Source of the DNA: Adineta steineri
Taxonomy: Eukaryota; Rotifera; Eurotatoria; Adinetida; Adinetidae
Length of the DNA stretch: 64,000 bases
Direction: 5' to 3'
Assembly (NCBI GenBank): GCA_905250115.1
Contig: CAJNOI010000159.1
Location: 90,027 to 154,026, forward strand
Shown here in pieces: positions 1 to 12,908 of the stretch. The position numbers and the translations under genes are program-made. The first letter of the stretch is position 1; each line of letters begins with the position of its first letter. The notes below the pieces were generated by a model, which had not been told where the DNA came from, did no database searches, and saw only the letters and a list, made by a program, of their open reading frames with translations.

Positions 1-870
1 ATAATTCTCTTTTCAGTTCAATCGATTGTTAATACTTATGATCGTTATATTCTTAATTTTAAATTTATCTCTTTCACTTTGATTAATTTGATTATTTTTA
101 TAAAAATTGAATCATTTCAAAGTGTATTTTGGATTGAATATTAAAAAATTTGGCCTGTTGCTTGTAAACTTAATAAAGATTTATCATATACATTCGATAT
201 CAATCTGTGAATTTATTTTCGAATAAAGGAATAAATAACATTTGCATTCATACTAGTTTTTATCATACATTACAACTATAGTCAAGCTTCACTAGCAGAG
301 TGAGTAAGTATGATAAAAAGATTTTTAAATTATTATGTCAGCTTAAAAAGGTAATTCTATTTAAAGTTCCAAATTTCTTTTTTCCTCGAGTAAGAGTCAG
401 AAGTTAAATGGAATCCAATTAAATTTCATCTTTTTAGTTTATTTTTATCACTAAACTTCTTTTACATTTTAATCTATTATAGATAGAAAGAAAGTCCAAG
501 ATGCATTGAATCTTCTAGTCTGTTTAGATTTAACATCAGTAGATACAGTTTAATGTGTAAAAAATACATAATAAAAAGAATTATCTATTTTTTTTTCATT
601 ATGCATACATATCTGGATTATAATAAAATAATTCATAAAAAAAACTATATAAGGTCTAAGAGTGTTCGAAAGTATGAAATATATACTGTTTGCAGATAGT
701 GGATACTGATCTTGAATGACTTTCTTAAAAGTATGCCTCGATAGATTATCCGATTTAGCAAAAAAGAAAGAAAAACAGTTCATAAAAAATTAAAATTAGG
801 CGTACGTTATTCGGAGCATCTTTGCGAGTGTGAGTGTAGATGGAGCATACGGATCGCTCAATTCTCATCC
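1..870. other. AT-rich intergenic region
   Basis: I see no convincing gene here. A 77-codon minus-strand reading frame near 550-783 is low-complexity and has no recognisable domain. A degenerate G-rich then C-rich pair at about 826-876 looks like a weak copy of the telomere-like hairpin family found elsewhere in the window. Confidence 0.5.
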
Positions 871-2001
871 TCACTCAACTAAGCGCTTATACACTTCAAT
901 CTCTTCCACCATAAACTTCTTTTCTCCGGTAAAAAGTGTTTCACCCTTTCCAGTAGTATCTATATAGCTGGATGGGAATGAGGATTCCGACGTTTGATTT
1001 ATGTTCGCATTGCTAAATATACGAATGTCAATGAAATGTTCTTTGTCTTTTACAACTCCACCAAAATAAGGGCCCACAGTTTTTGCATGACCAATAGCAT
1101 TATCTGTCTTTGATTTTAAGGTAAATTTAGTCGGTTGTATATCATGTGGATTTCGCAGAGTAAATAAAAATGCATTTGGATCTTTTTTATACGTATTATC
1201 ACAAGTCCAGGATATTTCTGTATAACCTCCAAATAGATAATTTCCATTTTTACTCTGTATGATAGTCATTGTAGGTCCTCTATTATCCGAACAACGATGA
1301 AAGTCTTTTGAATGAAAACCATCTATTGTTGCTTTGTAGATTAATTCCCATTTTTGTATGGCATTACCATAAAAAGTATTCAGTTTCATTTGATAATCAG
1401 TAGAGAGAAGTGTGCCACCATACATATCATTATCTGTTGTAGAGTAAGTCAGAACAGAGGCATAATTAATTAATGATGGTTTTATATCACAACGAATCAA
1501 ATCGGTGTGTGTTTTATTAATATTATCTTTTAATTCATGCAGTTTTTGTTTTAATATCTTCAGTTGTTCAGATGTTACATCATCTTCTTTAATAAAAGTC
1601 GTTGTTTCGTTCTTTAATGTATCAACTATTTCTAAATGACTAGTTGTCCGACTTGTAAAAGTTTCTTCATTCTCTTGGAAAAGAAGATCGAGTTTTTGCT
1701 TTTTCATTTCATATAAAGCATTGGTGTTTTTTATAGTTTTATCACGCCATTGAGTTAATTTATCGAGTAGCTTTTGTTTATAATCTTTCACGTCGAAAGA
1801 ACTAATTTTCTCACCCAATTCATTAATATGATCGGCTAATGGATGCAATTCCTGTACAAGTTGATCTGCATGTTCAACAAAATGATGTCGACAAACATTT
1901 TTGTTGCAATGATTACATAGTGTCGCAGAGATACGTTGACAACTTTCAACCTCACACGGTTTCAATACGTTTTCCTTCGTTGTAGACGAAGCAGTAGCCA
2001 T
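871..2001 (-). CDS. B-box zinc finger / coiled-coil / TLDc domain protein
   Basis: Single-exon frame of 376 residues starting at an ATG. Residues 16-45 hold a compact Cys/His pattern (CEVESC, CNHC, CRHH) of B-box type. Residues about 50-185 are Lys/Glu/Leu-rich and predicted coiled coil, as in TRIM-like proteins. Residues about 185-375 match a TLDc domain: a start near LLSTDYQMKLN, a W-x-L-I-Y-K strand, then GFHSKDFH, NGNYLFGGYT and the closing EIEVYK strand. TLDc proteins in animals are linked to oxidative-stress resistance and V-ATPase regulation; a B-box in front suggests an adaptor, but the function of this combination is inferred only. No RING domain is present, so ubiquitin-ligase activity is not supported. 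It lies on the same strand as the ATPase-fold gene downstream. Confidence 0.8.
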   Translation of the reverse strand: MATASSTTKENVLKPCEVESCQRISATLCNHCNKNVCRHHFVEHADQLVQELHPLADHINELGEKISSFDVKDYKQKLLDKLTQWRDKTIKNTNALYEMKKQKLDLLFQENEETFTSRTTSHLEIVDTLKNETTTFIKEDDVTSEQLKILKQKLHELKDNINKTHTDLIRCDIKPSLINYASVLTYSTTDNDMYGGTLLSTDYQMKLNTFYGNAIQKWELIYKATIDGFHSKDFHRCSDNRGPTMTIIQSKNGNYLFGGYTEISWTCDNTYKKDPNAFLFTLRNPHDIQPTKFTLKSKTDNAIGHAKTVGPYFGGVVKDKEHFIDIRIFSNANINQTSESSFPSSYIDTTGKGETLFTGEKKFMVEEIEVYKRLVE

Positions 2002-2832
2002 TGTACGAAAAATGTAATTTATATTTGAAGAGAATATGTGCTTTGCATTTGGTCTGAATCAATGTGAAGAAAAAAACATGCAAAATAATAAGAAAACAAA
2101 AACGTTTTCTTTTTTTCTCAGTTCTATAAGGTAAATATTGTTGATGGTCTCTCATTTCTCTTTAAATTATATTTTGAGAAGAACAGACGAAAAAGAAAGC
2201 CAACTCTTTGAAACAACTTACCTGTCGTCCATTAACAAATGAATGCACTATAGATTGAAAGCACAAGAAAGGAGAACTTTGGTGTTGTTCACTACTGATG
2301 TTACAACAAGGACGGGTTTGGGTGTGGATAAGTATATGATGAATTGACTACCCACACTCGCACCCCATTTAGTATATTGATAATGGCTAAGTAAGATTTA
2401 AGAGAAAATTTCTCAGATAAGATCTCAATGTTATTGGAAAAGTATATATTTTTTTTCGTTTTTTTCTCTAAAGAAAGATCTAATGAAATCCAAAATATTA
2501 AGTCGTCTAGCTTTAGCTATAAAAAAATTGTCACAATAGATACCACTATGTTAAACGTTAAAAGATGGATATATCATTCTTAAACATATCCATTCTCAGG
2601 AGAACCATTATCATATACTTTATCAGATGCATAATAATGGAAGAGATGTTCGATTTATGAATTAATTGTTTAGAGTACGTTTCTAATTCTTTTCATAAAT
2701 CTTTATTTTGACAAAGCACAATAATTCATAGAAATCTATACTAAGCAGTGTTTATTTTCTTTGCTATTAAAGAGGTTACATTCACTTTTGTATATTGAAA
2801 TACAATATCAGTTCTTCTTCTCGGCATTGTAT
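2002..2832. other. Intergenic region
   Basis: No gene is supported. It holds one telomere-like G-arm/C-arm hairpin at 2312-2367 and otherwise AT-rich sequence between two minus-strand genes. The promoter of the B-box/TLDc gene should lie just above 2001. Confidence 0.5.
2312..2367. repeat. Telomere-like hairpin
   Basis: A G-rich arm (GGGTTTGGGTGTGG) is followed after a loop of about 24 nt by a C-rich arm (CCCACACTCGCACCCC). It is a member of the window-wide family. Confidence 0.55.
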
Positions 2833-5800
2833 TTATCTAATATTTATTGTCATAGTGCATAACAATTCTTCTTTGTTTAAACGTTGTCGAATATTGTTCA
2901 AAACATATAGTTTTTTGGCGTTTATATAGACACGGTATATAGAATAATATGTATTATGTTCTAAAATCGCTGCGATTTGACTAAATGACAATTGAAACAT
3001 ATGATTATCATTTATTTCTGTTGATTTCACTTCAATATAATATTGTTTCTTATCTTTAATCAATTCAATATCGTGCGGAAAATGAGATTCATCATCTTGA
3101 TTTAACCATTTAACAGAAACGCCTGGTTGTGAAGAATATTTCTTTTGTAAATATTGATAAACCATTTGTTCGCCATAGTAACCTTTACCATGAGAATGAT
3201 TTTGCATTGATTCTAAATTCGGTGTTATCATATCTGGTACGTCGATTTCTTCAATAGGTGTCAAATTTTCATCGTTGCTTTGTTTGATAAATAATGAAGA
3301 CGAATCTAAAGAAAATCAAGAGAAGAATTTGTATCAAGTTTGTGATAATACGCTTTCTGAAAAGCCTTTTGTACTAGAAAAACAAATGTTTCTCCTCGGA
3401 AATCAGTAAATCAAGCAAAGTTATCCTCCATGATTTAGACGTAATTGGAGAAATTATTACCGGAGAAAGAACACTTGAGACAAGTAGATAAAGTGTTGCA
3501 TTCAAGCTTTTTTTCAGTTAGCGAATCGACCAAAAGCTGAGTAAGTTTTTCTGTATTTTGTGATACACATGTCTTCTGATCAGTCGTGATGTTTTTATCT
3601 TTCATCGAAATCAATTCATTTGACTTTGATGATGCTGATGTTGGAAGTGTTGTTTCTATAAGATAGAAGTAATGATAGTGAGAATTTTATGTAAAAAACC
3701 TGATTTTGATGGCATTTGCAAGCGAACAATATCTTTATGTGTTGGTACTTCTATTGAGAACTTTTTAAAATGTTTAATAATTTCGTCTTTCTGTGCTTTT
3801 AATAAAAATCTAAGTTTATCTTCAAATCCCTGTATATTTAATAATTGACATAATCTGTTTGGCAGATCTATTAGTGTTGTTTCTCCATGCCATGGTCGTG
3901 TAACATATAAATGTTGATTGTTAATATTATGATAAACGTTTGCTTCTTGAATGAATTTTTCTTTATAAAATAATTTGAGATAATCTGATTCTTTGAAATG
4001 AATATCTTGTTGAAGAATTTTGTCGATGGATGAAATGTCATCCGATGGATAATCGAATAACTTCAGCCATTGTTTTAAATATGGTGAAATTTCAATAAGT
4101 TTTTCTCGAAATTGTTCGGCTGGAGTTGAATTTTCATCTTGAAGATGTAAATCATTCAATTTGATTGAATTAATTTGAAATAAATCCAAGAATTTCTTTA
4201 AATTTGGATGAGTTTTATTTTTCAAATTTAGTTTAAGACAAGGAACAGCATCATTTAAATTACTATGCTCTCCTTTACTTTCAACATAGACATATAAATC
4301 TTTTGCTAATTTCCATTGATTATTTTCACCTAGTAAATAAATTTTACGTGCTTGGGAGTTTATCGTTTTTGCTTCAGATTCAGTGTACAATGCAATATGT
4401 TTGAGTATATAAGAATATATCATTTGTATACGATTAAGACAATCTTTAGAATTGTTTTCATCTTGACGAAACTTTTCGAATAAATTCAGATAATCGATTA
4501 GTAAAGGTTTGGTTTTAAAATTTAAAAAACGAGACCAATCGGAATTGTCTGGTGAGATAGAAATAGAAGGAAACGGCATATATTGATTACAAAATTCTTT
4601 TATCTCTTGATCATCAACAAATACATTGCTTGATAATTCACACGTATTCAAAGTAGTTGGAATACATGTGTTATTTTTTATGAACCATTCAATATAATTA
4701 GGATATTTTATTTGTGTTCCATTAATTGCACCCGACATATACGAATGACCCCAATAGATTTTGGTGTTCTGTTCGAAATCATTTACTTTAATATTTTTAA
4801 TTACATATAACCAAAAATATTTTGAAAATTCATAATTATCTATGAGAAAGACTGAAAATAAAATTATCTATGTAACAAAATATTTTTACCTTTTGTATAT
4901 TTTAAAAATGTAATCGTTTTTATTCCAGAATATGCCTCAATCGTATGATATACTTCGAACTTTTTTAACAGATATTTTAGACAAAATCCATGTTGAGCAG
5001 CTTCATCAATGGTTAATTTCTGTGGAAATTCGACGATATGTAGTTCATCACGAACACCTAACATAGAAAAAAAGCGTCGCCATTCCGGTACACTTTCACT
5101 TTTGTTGCTGAGGATATTTTTTGTTACGTAATTGAATGATAGAAATACATCTTCTTTTGTTTTCAAATATTCTTCAAGTGTTAATCGTGGTTTGAATTCA
5201 TCAGAGAAAAAACATCGCTCAGCCGAGATGAAATTTCCTTGCGTTGTTAATAATTTTAGTTGTCTCAATTGATGAAGTTCTTTTTCTATAATTAAATTAT
5301 TTTGAAATAATACAAACAGCATTTTTATTGTTTTCATCGCGTTTTCTGATGTAATATAAGTAGATGCATTTGGAATAATTGTTTTATATAAATAAGTTAA
5401 ATCAGTTCGTTCTATGACACCCAAAGTTTGCAACCATTGTTTAATGTCTTGCTGCTTATTTTCATTTAACCATTTAAAGATTTTTATATTAACAAATGAA
5501 TAACTTGTTTCACTATCACCAAATGTTTCACCTGGAAAATAAATATTTTTTATCGTTTGTAAGCGATTATTTTGATCCATTAAAAATGGAATTTGTTCGA
5601 TTTTTATTCCTATATCATCGGCTACTTCACCTTTCGATAGTTTTGAATAAAAATATTCGATCATCAGTTTATTTTGGTCAATCGAATGAGTTCTAAGAAA
5701 TTCATCAGTTTTAAACATTTCAATACAATTTTGCCAATTAAATTGTCTAACACCAAGCCGATATAAATTCGAGTCAAAATCAATAAAGGGCTGTTCTGCA

Positions 5801-7906
5801 CACTGGAAAGTACTTTTTTTATAGTGATTAATAACATATTGACGCATTGAATTAGTACTTATAAAAGATGGTTGTCTCGACAGTGATGTTAAATCCATAA
5901 TAACTTCATCTACCTAGAAATCATTTTATATATAAAAAATATTTGCATCATGTCTGAGAAGATTAAAATATAAAACAGTTTTCAGAATATGTCGTGTCAG
6001 TTCTGTTAGTTTTTAGTAGTTTCTCGACAGAATTAACCCATTCGTCTGGACACACGGATGAAACTCATTTAGCAATGTCTACTGCGATTAGAGCTCGTAT
6101 AGGTGCAAAATTATTGAGTTCGTACCCGAAAGTGAATCGTAGTCTAAACACTCCTTGTGGGAGATTATCAATTGTGGGTGTCATCTTCTTTGCTTCTATA
6201 TCTACACCCACACCCTCAAGTTTAAAGTCATAGATATAAGGTACCTGTTTCTTATACGCAACAGTAGTTACGTCGTATTTCGCATTTTAATCCTACAGAG
6301 ATTGTGCTGACAACTTATTTATTATAAATAAACTTAAGTCAACATTTTCGAATCTTACTCGTAATTGATTTTTATTTTCTCTGCCGAGAATAAAGTCACG
6401 ATCTTTGACGGCCTTATCAAATGATTTATCGAATTGTTCAGACAAACAATTATTTGTTAAATTCAATTTCATTGGAATAAGTCGATAAGCTTCAAAACGA
6501 AATTGATCATTTGTAACCAACTCTTTTATCCATTTAAATATTTCGCTGCCTATTTTTTGAAATAACCATTGATTCCAAGACGAATCTACGTATAAGTAAG
6601 AATATTTAAATATAAAGACACATTTCTTATTGTACGATGAAAAACAGACCTGTATGAATCTGTTCCCGATTTGCATTTGTTAAAAAATTCGCATTTATTA
6701 AAATTGGAAATGTATAATCGACAATTTTTGTAGGTAAATAAGAAAATAAATGTGATTCTTTATCTTGTAATCTGTCGATCGTACTTGTATGGGTTATTTT
6801 TCCATTTTCATCAATTATAGAATCTTTATATTTTGCAGCAAACAACATTTCAGCTTTTTTTATCCCACGTAATTTATCTGGTACTTTGCAATCAGCAATT
6901 AATTTCTGTCGAATTAATTTTGGCACTTCTAATTCAAGTCGTTTAATAATCCATTGTGAATGAATCTTTTGATTATAATAAATTTTTTTCGAACCATGAT
7001 TAGCGTCACATTCAATAGATACAATATCTGAAGTTTCAGTGCGAAATGCCATTTGAGAAATATGTCTTAGAAATAGAAACATATGTGGTTGTTGTTTTAA
7101 CTGTTCAATAGCCTGACAAATTTCTGCAGCATTATTCAATAAAATAATGTTGGCAACATGAACTGGTATTTGACTAGAACGAAAAAAATCTAGAATGAAA
7201 GTTGAAATTTCATCTTCATTCATCCATATTGGATTGATTTGCCAGGGATGAATAAATTGTCGATCGTTTTCTTTCTCCCATATTTCTTGGTTCTCAGTTC
7301 CCCATTGTACATTCCATTTTATTCGATATGAAGAATTAAATTGAAAGTATTCACCATTTGAATAAATAATAACATTATTTGATTTTCCAAAAACAGCTTT
7401 GAATCCTAAACCTTTATAACCTGTTTTATCTAAATCTTTCTTTTTTGTACCATTGTTAATACCACATAAACCTTGTAGATCTTTTTCATCGAACGGTTTA
7501 CCTAAACAAGAAAACTGTCAGTACATTAATTGAATAAGGTATACAAATTTGATTGGTATTTCATAGATTCAAGATCACATTTCTAAAAAACGGATGTAGG
7601 TGTGGATATGCGTCTAAGAGACGAAGAGACTATCATGCACTAACACACACACACATTTTAATTACCATCATGAGCAATAATTAAATATTTATTGTTGAGA
7701 ATTGCCAGAGTAGCATGTTTCGCTGCAGCATCATCAGCATTTTGTATTAATTCGTAAATAAATCGTATATTATCCGTATATAAATCACTTGATAAAGATC
7801 TTAATGATTCAGCTTGATTTATCGTTTGTTGTGGAAATTTATAATCTGTATTTGTCGTAGAAAGTTCTTCAATATATCGTTTTAAACTTGTCTTCTGCGT
7901 CGCCAT
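2833..7906 (-). CDS. NO VEIN / sacsin-type HATPase-fold protein with C-terminal DUF3883
   Basis: Seven coding exons fit in frame: 7906-7666, 7501-6650, 6585-6359, 5913-4890, 4851-3700, 3655-3461 and 3305-2833, giving about 1387 residues. Introns are as short as 38 and 44 nt. The N-terminus carries the GHKL/Hsp90-like ATP-binding fold: the N-box helix IYELIQNADDA, then IAHDGKPF (the DxG box) and the glycine lid GYKGLGFKAVF. The last exon is a DUF3883 (NO VEIN C-terminal) domain with the nuclease-like core HDIELIKDKKQYYIEVKST. This architecture is known from plant NO VEIN and related animal proteins; its biochemical role is poorly defined, and ATP binding plus nucleic-acid or chaperone activity is inference. 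Intron 3 (6358-5914) contains a telomere-like hairpin. Start chosen at the ATG of MATQKTSLKR because the HATPase N-box follows closely. Confidence 0.85.
6173..6219. repeat. Telomere-like hairpin in intron 3 of the NO VEIN-type gene
   Basis: A TGTGGGTG arm, a loop TCATCTTCTTTGCTTC, and a C-rich arm ACACCCACACCCTCAAG. The loop sequence is shared with copies at 29309, 29734 and 33443, so this is a true family rather than chance low complexity. Confidence 0.7.
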
Positions 7907-8505
7907 TTTTAAAGTGCTATGAAAATATAAATAACATGTTTTTCATTACTGACTCTCTTTCTTTTCTTTCTGTCTGCCTTCGTCTAATGTGGCTTTTATT
8001 TTTCCACATTGATGCATTTCTATCTACCGTAGACAATGTGTGTTTTTCTTTTTCTTTCCTCGTCTATAATTAACAAACAAAGATACGGTTATAGTAGTTC
8101 AAATACGACAAAAGAATATATATATGCTGAACCAACATTACTAGAGAGGCAAACGGCAGCACTACTTTCCTATACTGTTAAACACATTGTTCTGAAATAG
8201 TTTAAAATATATTATTCTATGTGGCTGCTATAACAACAATGTTGTTGATCAAAATCAAACATGTACATAAATGGTTCTTTTTGAAAATCAGAAAAAAAAC
8301 AGAATGGAAAGAAAAAAAAGCATTAATATGTTATATGATAAAACAGACCTGCGCAAACAGTATTACTTGCTTAATAATGCGTAACTTCATCAAGTTTTTC
8401 TTACCATGTGTCGATAGAAAAAAATGAAGAGAAAGTTATTTTCTATAGTATGGTGCGTTTTTTTTTCTAATGGTATATGCGTAAAAATATCAATCAATAA
8501 AAAGG

Positions 8506-8539
8506 AGTGTGGGTATCAGAAGACTAAGACCCACACTTT
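8506..8539. repeat. Telomere-like hairpin
   Basis: Short inverted pair: GAGTGTGGGT, a loop of about 14 nt, then ACCCACACTTTG. Confidence 0.55.
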
Positions 8540-9164
8540 GAAGATGGTTAAGCCTGATACCAAATCATCTCGAGTGTAAATTTGATTATGAGAACTGACA
8601 GCATTTGTCGTTTACATATGCATCATACTTGATATTCCATTTTTTCTTGGATTACGTGAAATCGCTGAGTGTCTCCATTCATGTAAGGGTTTAGAACTCA
8701 CAGAGTTCGGACGCGTCTAAACTAAGGTTAAAACCGATTATTATTCACATCTTTTGCTTGATAAAAACTTGTTTTCTACTTTCTGGTAGAGCGATTGTGA
8801 CTTCTGATAAAAGCACTAGAGAAAAAAGTCAAGGAAAAATAAACTAGTTGGTCGTATTAACAACGATGGAATGTATGGCAACGCACATAGTAAAGGGACG
8901 GATGAAAATATTCAACATCAGGAAAAGCTATACTGTTGTAATTAGACATACATAGCACAGAAAGAAATAAAACTAAAAGACAAGAGAACAAATAAAATGC
9001 TACGTTAAGAATTTTCTCCGTTGCTTTACAGCATTTTGACTATTTTTATGTTCCCCATTGACTATCTGTTCTGGAGAAAAAAAGAATTTCGCAAAAATCT
9101 AACGACGATACAATCTTTTAATGAAATTGAAAGTGTGTTAGAGTTTTTTGAAATTTTATATGAA

Positions 9165-9226
9165 GGGTGTGGGTGTGGGTGTGGTGCCTTGTATTTGTCT
9201 CTATTCCATACCAACACCCATCCACA
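9165..9226. repeat. Telomere-like hairpin
   Basis: The G-arm has three GTGTGG-type units in a row, followed by a loop of about 30 nt and a weaker C-arm (CCAACACCCATCCACAG). Confidence 0.6.
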
Positions 9227-9824
9227 GTACTTCACTTTCGCACAACCCTAGTTCATAGCGTGTAGATGTCTCCATCGTACAGAACCACGGACTTACCTTT
9301 CGTCGCTACACTATACTCGATAATCATAATTCTAGTTGCCATGATGAAGAAGAAACTGTAAATAGAATAAAACGAGTCAACTGACAGACGCTATGCATAT
9401 CAGCGAGCAAAAATTGAGCCTATGACCAGCAAAGTGTTTGCAATTTGGAGCAGGAGAAATCGCATTGCTCTCTTTTCTATTACGTTCCAAAAAACAACAC
9501 TTTTCATTAAATTAGTCAGTGCAAAACTGAATTATGAGCTCAGGTTTTTTAACAAAATAACATCACATCGTAAATGGAATGATTAGTCATCAAAGTGTCT
9601 GTCGACAAAATGTCTGTTGATAAACGGTGTTATCTATGAATAAGATGTCATTCGTAAATACAACATTCTTCTTTCATTCTTTTCTTCGTATTCCGACGTT
9701 TATTAAATATTTTTCTTTTTCAAAAAGAAACACAATAAATTTGGCTTTAGTTACACTTTTAATATACATATTATATATTTGCGTAAGATAAGTGCCAGCA
9801 AAAAAAAATCATTGATCGAATATT

Positions 9825-11779
9825 ATGTCTGATATAATACGGTACGATTATAATGATCATTGGAAAGAAAAACAAATTACTCTTGAAAGAGTTTGTATCA
9901 TTAATTTTAAATGTTTATTTTAAACTAGTTTTCTTTGTTTTTTTTTCAAAGACAAACAGTAGCCATGGATCATTGGAATTTACTATTACAGGAGGGATTG
10001 ATTTACCTTTTATAAATCATCATTTTAAATTTATTATTATTACGAAGATTGCTGAAAATGGTCTTGCATATAGAGATAAACAATTAAAGTAAGCAAGTGT
10101 TTTTCGTCAATAATGATCTTTTTATTTATCATTTTAGATTATATGATATAATATTACGTGTGAATAATATCGATTTTAAAAATATAAAACATCAAACAGC
10201 TGTTGATATTTTGAGAGCATCGGGAAAGAAAGTGCAATTGGTAAGCAATATAAGATGTATATATCAGTATCATTGTTTATTTATTATATATTTAGTTGAT
10301 TCGACGTCTCGCACCTTTGTATAGTGAAGAGATTGAATTGAAGCATAGTGGAAAATTAGGTATTTATATTAGAGGTGGAATTGGAGATGACTATTTTGTG
10401 AAGTAATTATCAGCATGATTATTTTCACTTTTCTTGAACTAACGTGTTTTTTATTTCTACAGTGATCATGGCATATTTATAACAGACATAACTGAATATC
10501 AAACTAATAAACAGTTACACATCGATGATCGATTATTACAAATCTCCTCCGCGGTAAAAATATCTGACATGGTTGTTTTTTTGCACAAGCGATGTATTTT
10601 AGTTTAACACGTACGATTTACGATTTGTTACATATGAATATGCCAAAAAATATATACGATTAGCTTGTAGAGAAAGTCGAACGATTAAACTATATGTTGC
10701 ACATACAAGACACACTGAACGAGTGTAAATGTTCTTTAAAATTTTTATAATATCTAATGTTTAACTTCTGCTTCTTATAGACAAATTAAACAAACTATTT
10801 TACATCAAGGACAATATGATCATTTAGGCTCGAACGATGGAAGTAATGTAGCTGTGACTATATCTTTCTTTTCTCTTATGAATGTCATTCTGTTTGATAA
10901 GAACATGTTCAAGTCAATAAAAACAACTATGGGACTGCATTGAACACGAATCACAGGATGATATCTAATCCTACTGATGAATATGATGTGCCGAACAATA
11001 CAATGCGCAATGAAAACGAATCGATTATGTCATCCACTTTTGATGGTATATACAAAGAATCATATTAAATAACTTGCTTCTCTGCAATCATTTTAGATTA
11101 TCCAAGATATGAAAATCGTTTGTTAAATAGTCGAGATATCAATCGTTCAACAGGATTTCTGCCACAAGAGCGTTCACAAGCAAATCCTATTGGGTGAATA
11201 TGATCGTTGCCTTGTTAAAGTATTCTATAGAAATCCATTTTCAGATCAGTAATAACACAACCGGAAATTAATCGTCAAGAAATTCAAAAGAGTCAAAATC
11301 TTAAAGTAAGTATTGCTTCAGAATTTGATTTAAAACTATTCTTCTCACAATGCAATTTGTTCAGTCAGATATTAGACTATATTAGTGAGTTTTTATGTCA
11401 GTCATTTAATACAGAATTAACCCTATGTTGTTTGTTTTAAATATTTGTTTTACGAGTTCTTTTTAGCAACCCGTTGATAGTACTGACCCAAATGCTGCTA
11501 TCGAACAGGAAACTACACAGGAATTAAAACTTAGAGAAGCAGCGATTCGTAAGTTGTACTGATTATTCTTTTAATTCATTCTGTTTTTGTTGTATGTTTT
11601 TTCTAGGCGATGCTCATGAGGAAAGGATGCGACGTCAAATAAGTAGAATGGATCACATAGCACGTAAAAATAAGGATGGAACAAGTGGAGGATTACGAGT
11701 AAGCCAATATTCTTTAAAAATAATATAATCTGTAAGCTATAATATTTTTTTTTACTATATATAGTGGCACATTGATTAA
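9825..11779 (+). CDS. Two-PDZ-domain scaffold protein (DLG-like PDZ pair)
   Basis: Thirteen short exons fit in frame: 9825-9890, 9952-10088, 10138-10240, 10296-10402, 10463-10553, 10603-10724, 10781-10842, 10902-11045, 11097-11193, 11245-11305, 11467-11548, 11607-11698 and 11765-11779 (about 392 residues). PDZ1 reads GSLEFTITGGIDLPF, then IITKIAENGLA, LYDIILRVNN and VQLLIRRL. PDZ2 follows closely with GKLGIYIRGGIGDDY, GIFITDITE, HIDDRLLQISS and RTIKLYV. The close tandem spacing and the GGIDLPF loop resemble PDZ1-PDZ2 of Discs-large MAGUK proteins, but no SH3 or guanylate-kinase domain follows. The C-terminal part is polar and ends with the residues WHID. PDZ scaffolds bind C-termini of membrane proteins at cortical junctions; that role is inferred. 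It may be a MAGUK-derived short paralog. Confidence 0.8.
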
Positions 11780-12300
11780 ACTGGTATTTGTAAAGAATTG
11801 GCAGAGACATGAAAACATGCAATTAACAAGATCAAGATGCATAAAATGAACTATCTTTTTCTTGTTCTACAAAACGAAAAATTACTACGTTTAATAAAAT
11901 ATAGACGAAGAAAAACACCATAGATAATATTAATAACATAATGGTGTATGCCATTGCTTTTCTCAGTGTTTATTTATAAGTCCGGATAAGATCCATGGCG
12001 CCAATAGAGCTCGTAGTTTGCGAGTAAGGATGTAGGTATGCGCTCTTCATATCCACTCTTCAGATGGTTAATCTTCTATTTCTTCTGATTAACTGAGAAG
12101 AATTCATAAGTATCGCAAACAATATATTAGGTAGTTTTATTCTATACAGAATTAAAGTTCTTCAAGAAATTTGACAGTAAGCATATCATAGAACAATTCA
12201 AGTGTGAGAATAGATGATAAAAAGAATACTGTCTTATAATTATCGCGTACTCTATCGTCGTGTATATGTTAATTGTTTTTAATTTGAGGATATTTTTAAA
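11780..12300. other. Intergenic region
   Basis: AT-rich sequence with no supported gene. A weak hairpin-like pair occurs near 12025-12065. Confidence 0.45.
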
Positions 12301-12690
12301 ATGGAAGTATTTGTTCGATCTGATCAATCAGTTTTACATTCTCAACAGCCATTTGATGATCGTACTACTTATCGTACAGATTATATTCTTTGATAACAGA
12401 TCGAGAAGATTTTATATCAAATGATGGTACGAAAAAAAAGACAACATTTTCTTCTACATTTCTTCCCTTGTTTGAACTGATCGAATATGTTCAATGAAAT
12501 GAGATCAACAATGCATTATCATTCAAAATGCTCCTTTTGGTAACACAACAACCAGTAAAACAGATTATAAACCTTGAGAAGTACAACCCATTCAAACACA
12601 TAGACTTGCTGAGTATTGAGCAAATACTGATGACATGGACTTAAATACAACTGATATAAATGAATATTATTTACCAAAAGAAGAAAAATG
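12301..12690 (+). pseudogene. Relic of a SAXO-like microtubule-binding protein gene
   Basis: From the ATG at 12301 a short frame reads MEVFVRSDQS, then PFDDRTTYRTDYI, and stops. About 150 nt later a second piece in another frame reads PFGNTTTSKTDYKP, stop, EVQPIQTHRLAEY. Both contain the T-T-x-K/R-T-D-Y core typical of SAXO/FAM154 (Mn) repeats that bind axonemal microtubules. The TGA sits where a TGG Trp would be expected, and further stops follow. I read it as a decayed gene copy. The family assignment rests on two repeat-like pieces only. Confidence 0.4.
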
Positions 12691-12908
12691 AGAGAATGAC
12701 CAAAAAAAACTCAAATCTCTTCCTAAAATATAACAGCAACGAAGTAATATTTTTATTTATTTATTTAACAAATGATGAATGAATATCTCATATCGAAGAA
12801 AAAATGAAAAATAACGTTGACGAACATTTGTCGAATAGATTTGACCGTCTTGTTTCAAATGTTCCACTGTTTGTCTAAATAAAAAATCCAAACTTATTAA
12901 ACTTATTT

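Larger units (their letters stand above)
7907..9824. other. Intergenic region between divergent genes
   Basis: It holds no gene I can support. There are two hairpin copies (8506-8539 and 9165-9226). On the minus strand at 9342-9295 there is an ATG followed by 15 codons and a good GTAAGT donor. It could be a lone first exon, but no partner exon is visible. Confidence 0.45.

Noticed and set aside
550-783. 77-codon minus-strand frame
   Set aside because: Phe/Tyr/Ile-rich translation of AT-rich DNA without domain or splice context.
9295-9342. Possible minus-strand first exon (ATG, 15 codons, GTAAGT donor)
   Set aside because: I find no second exon in the following sequence, so a gene cannot be supported.
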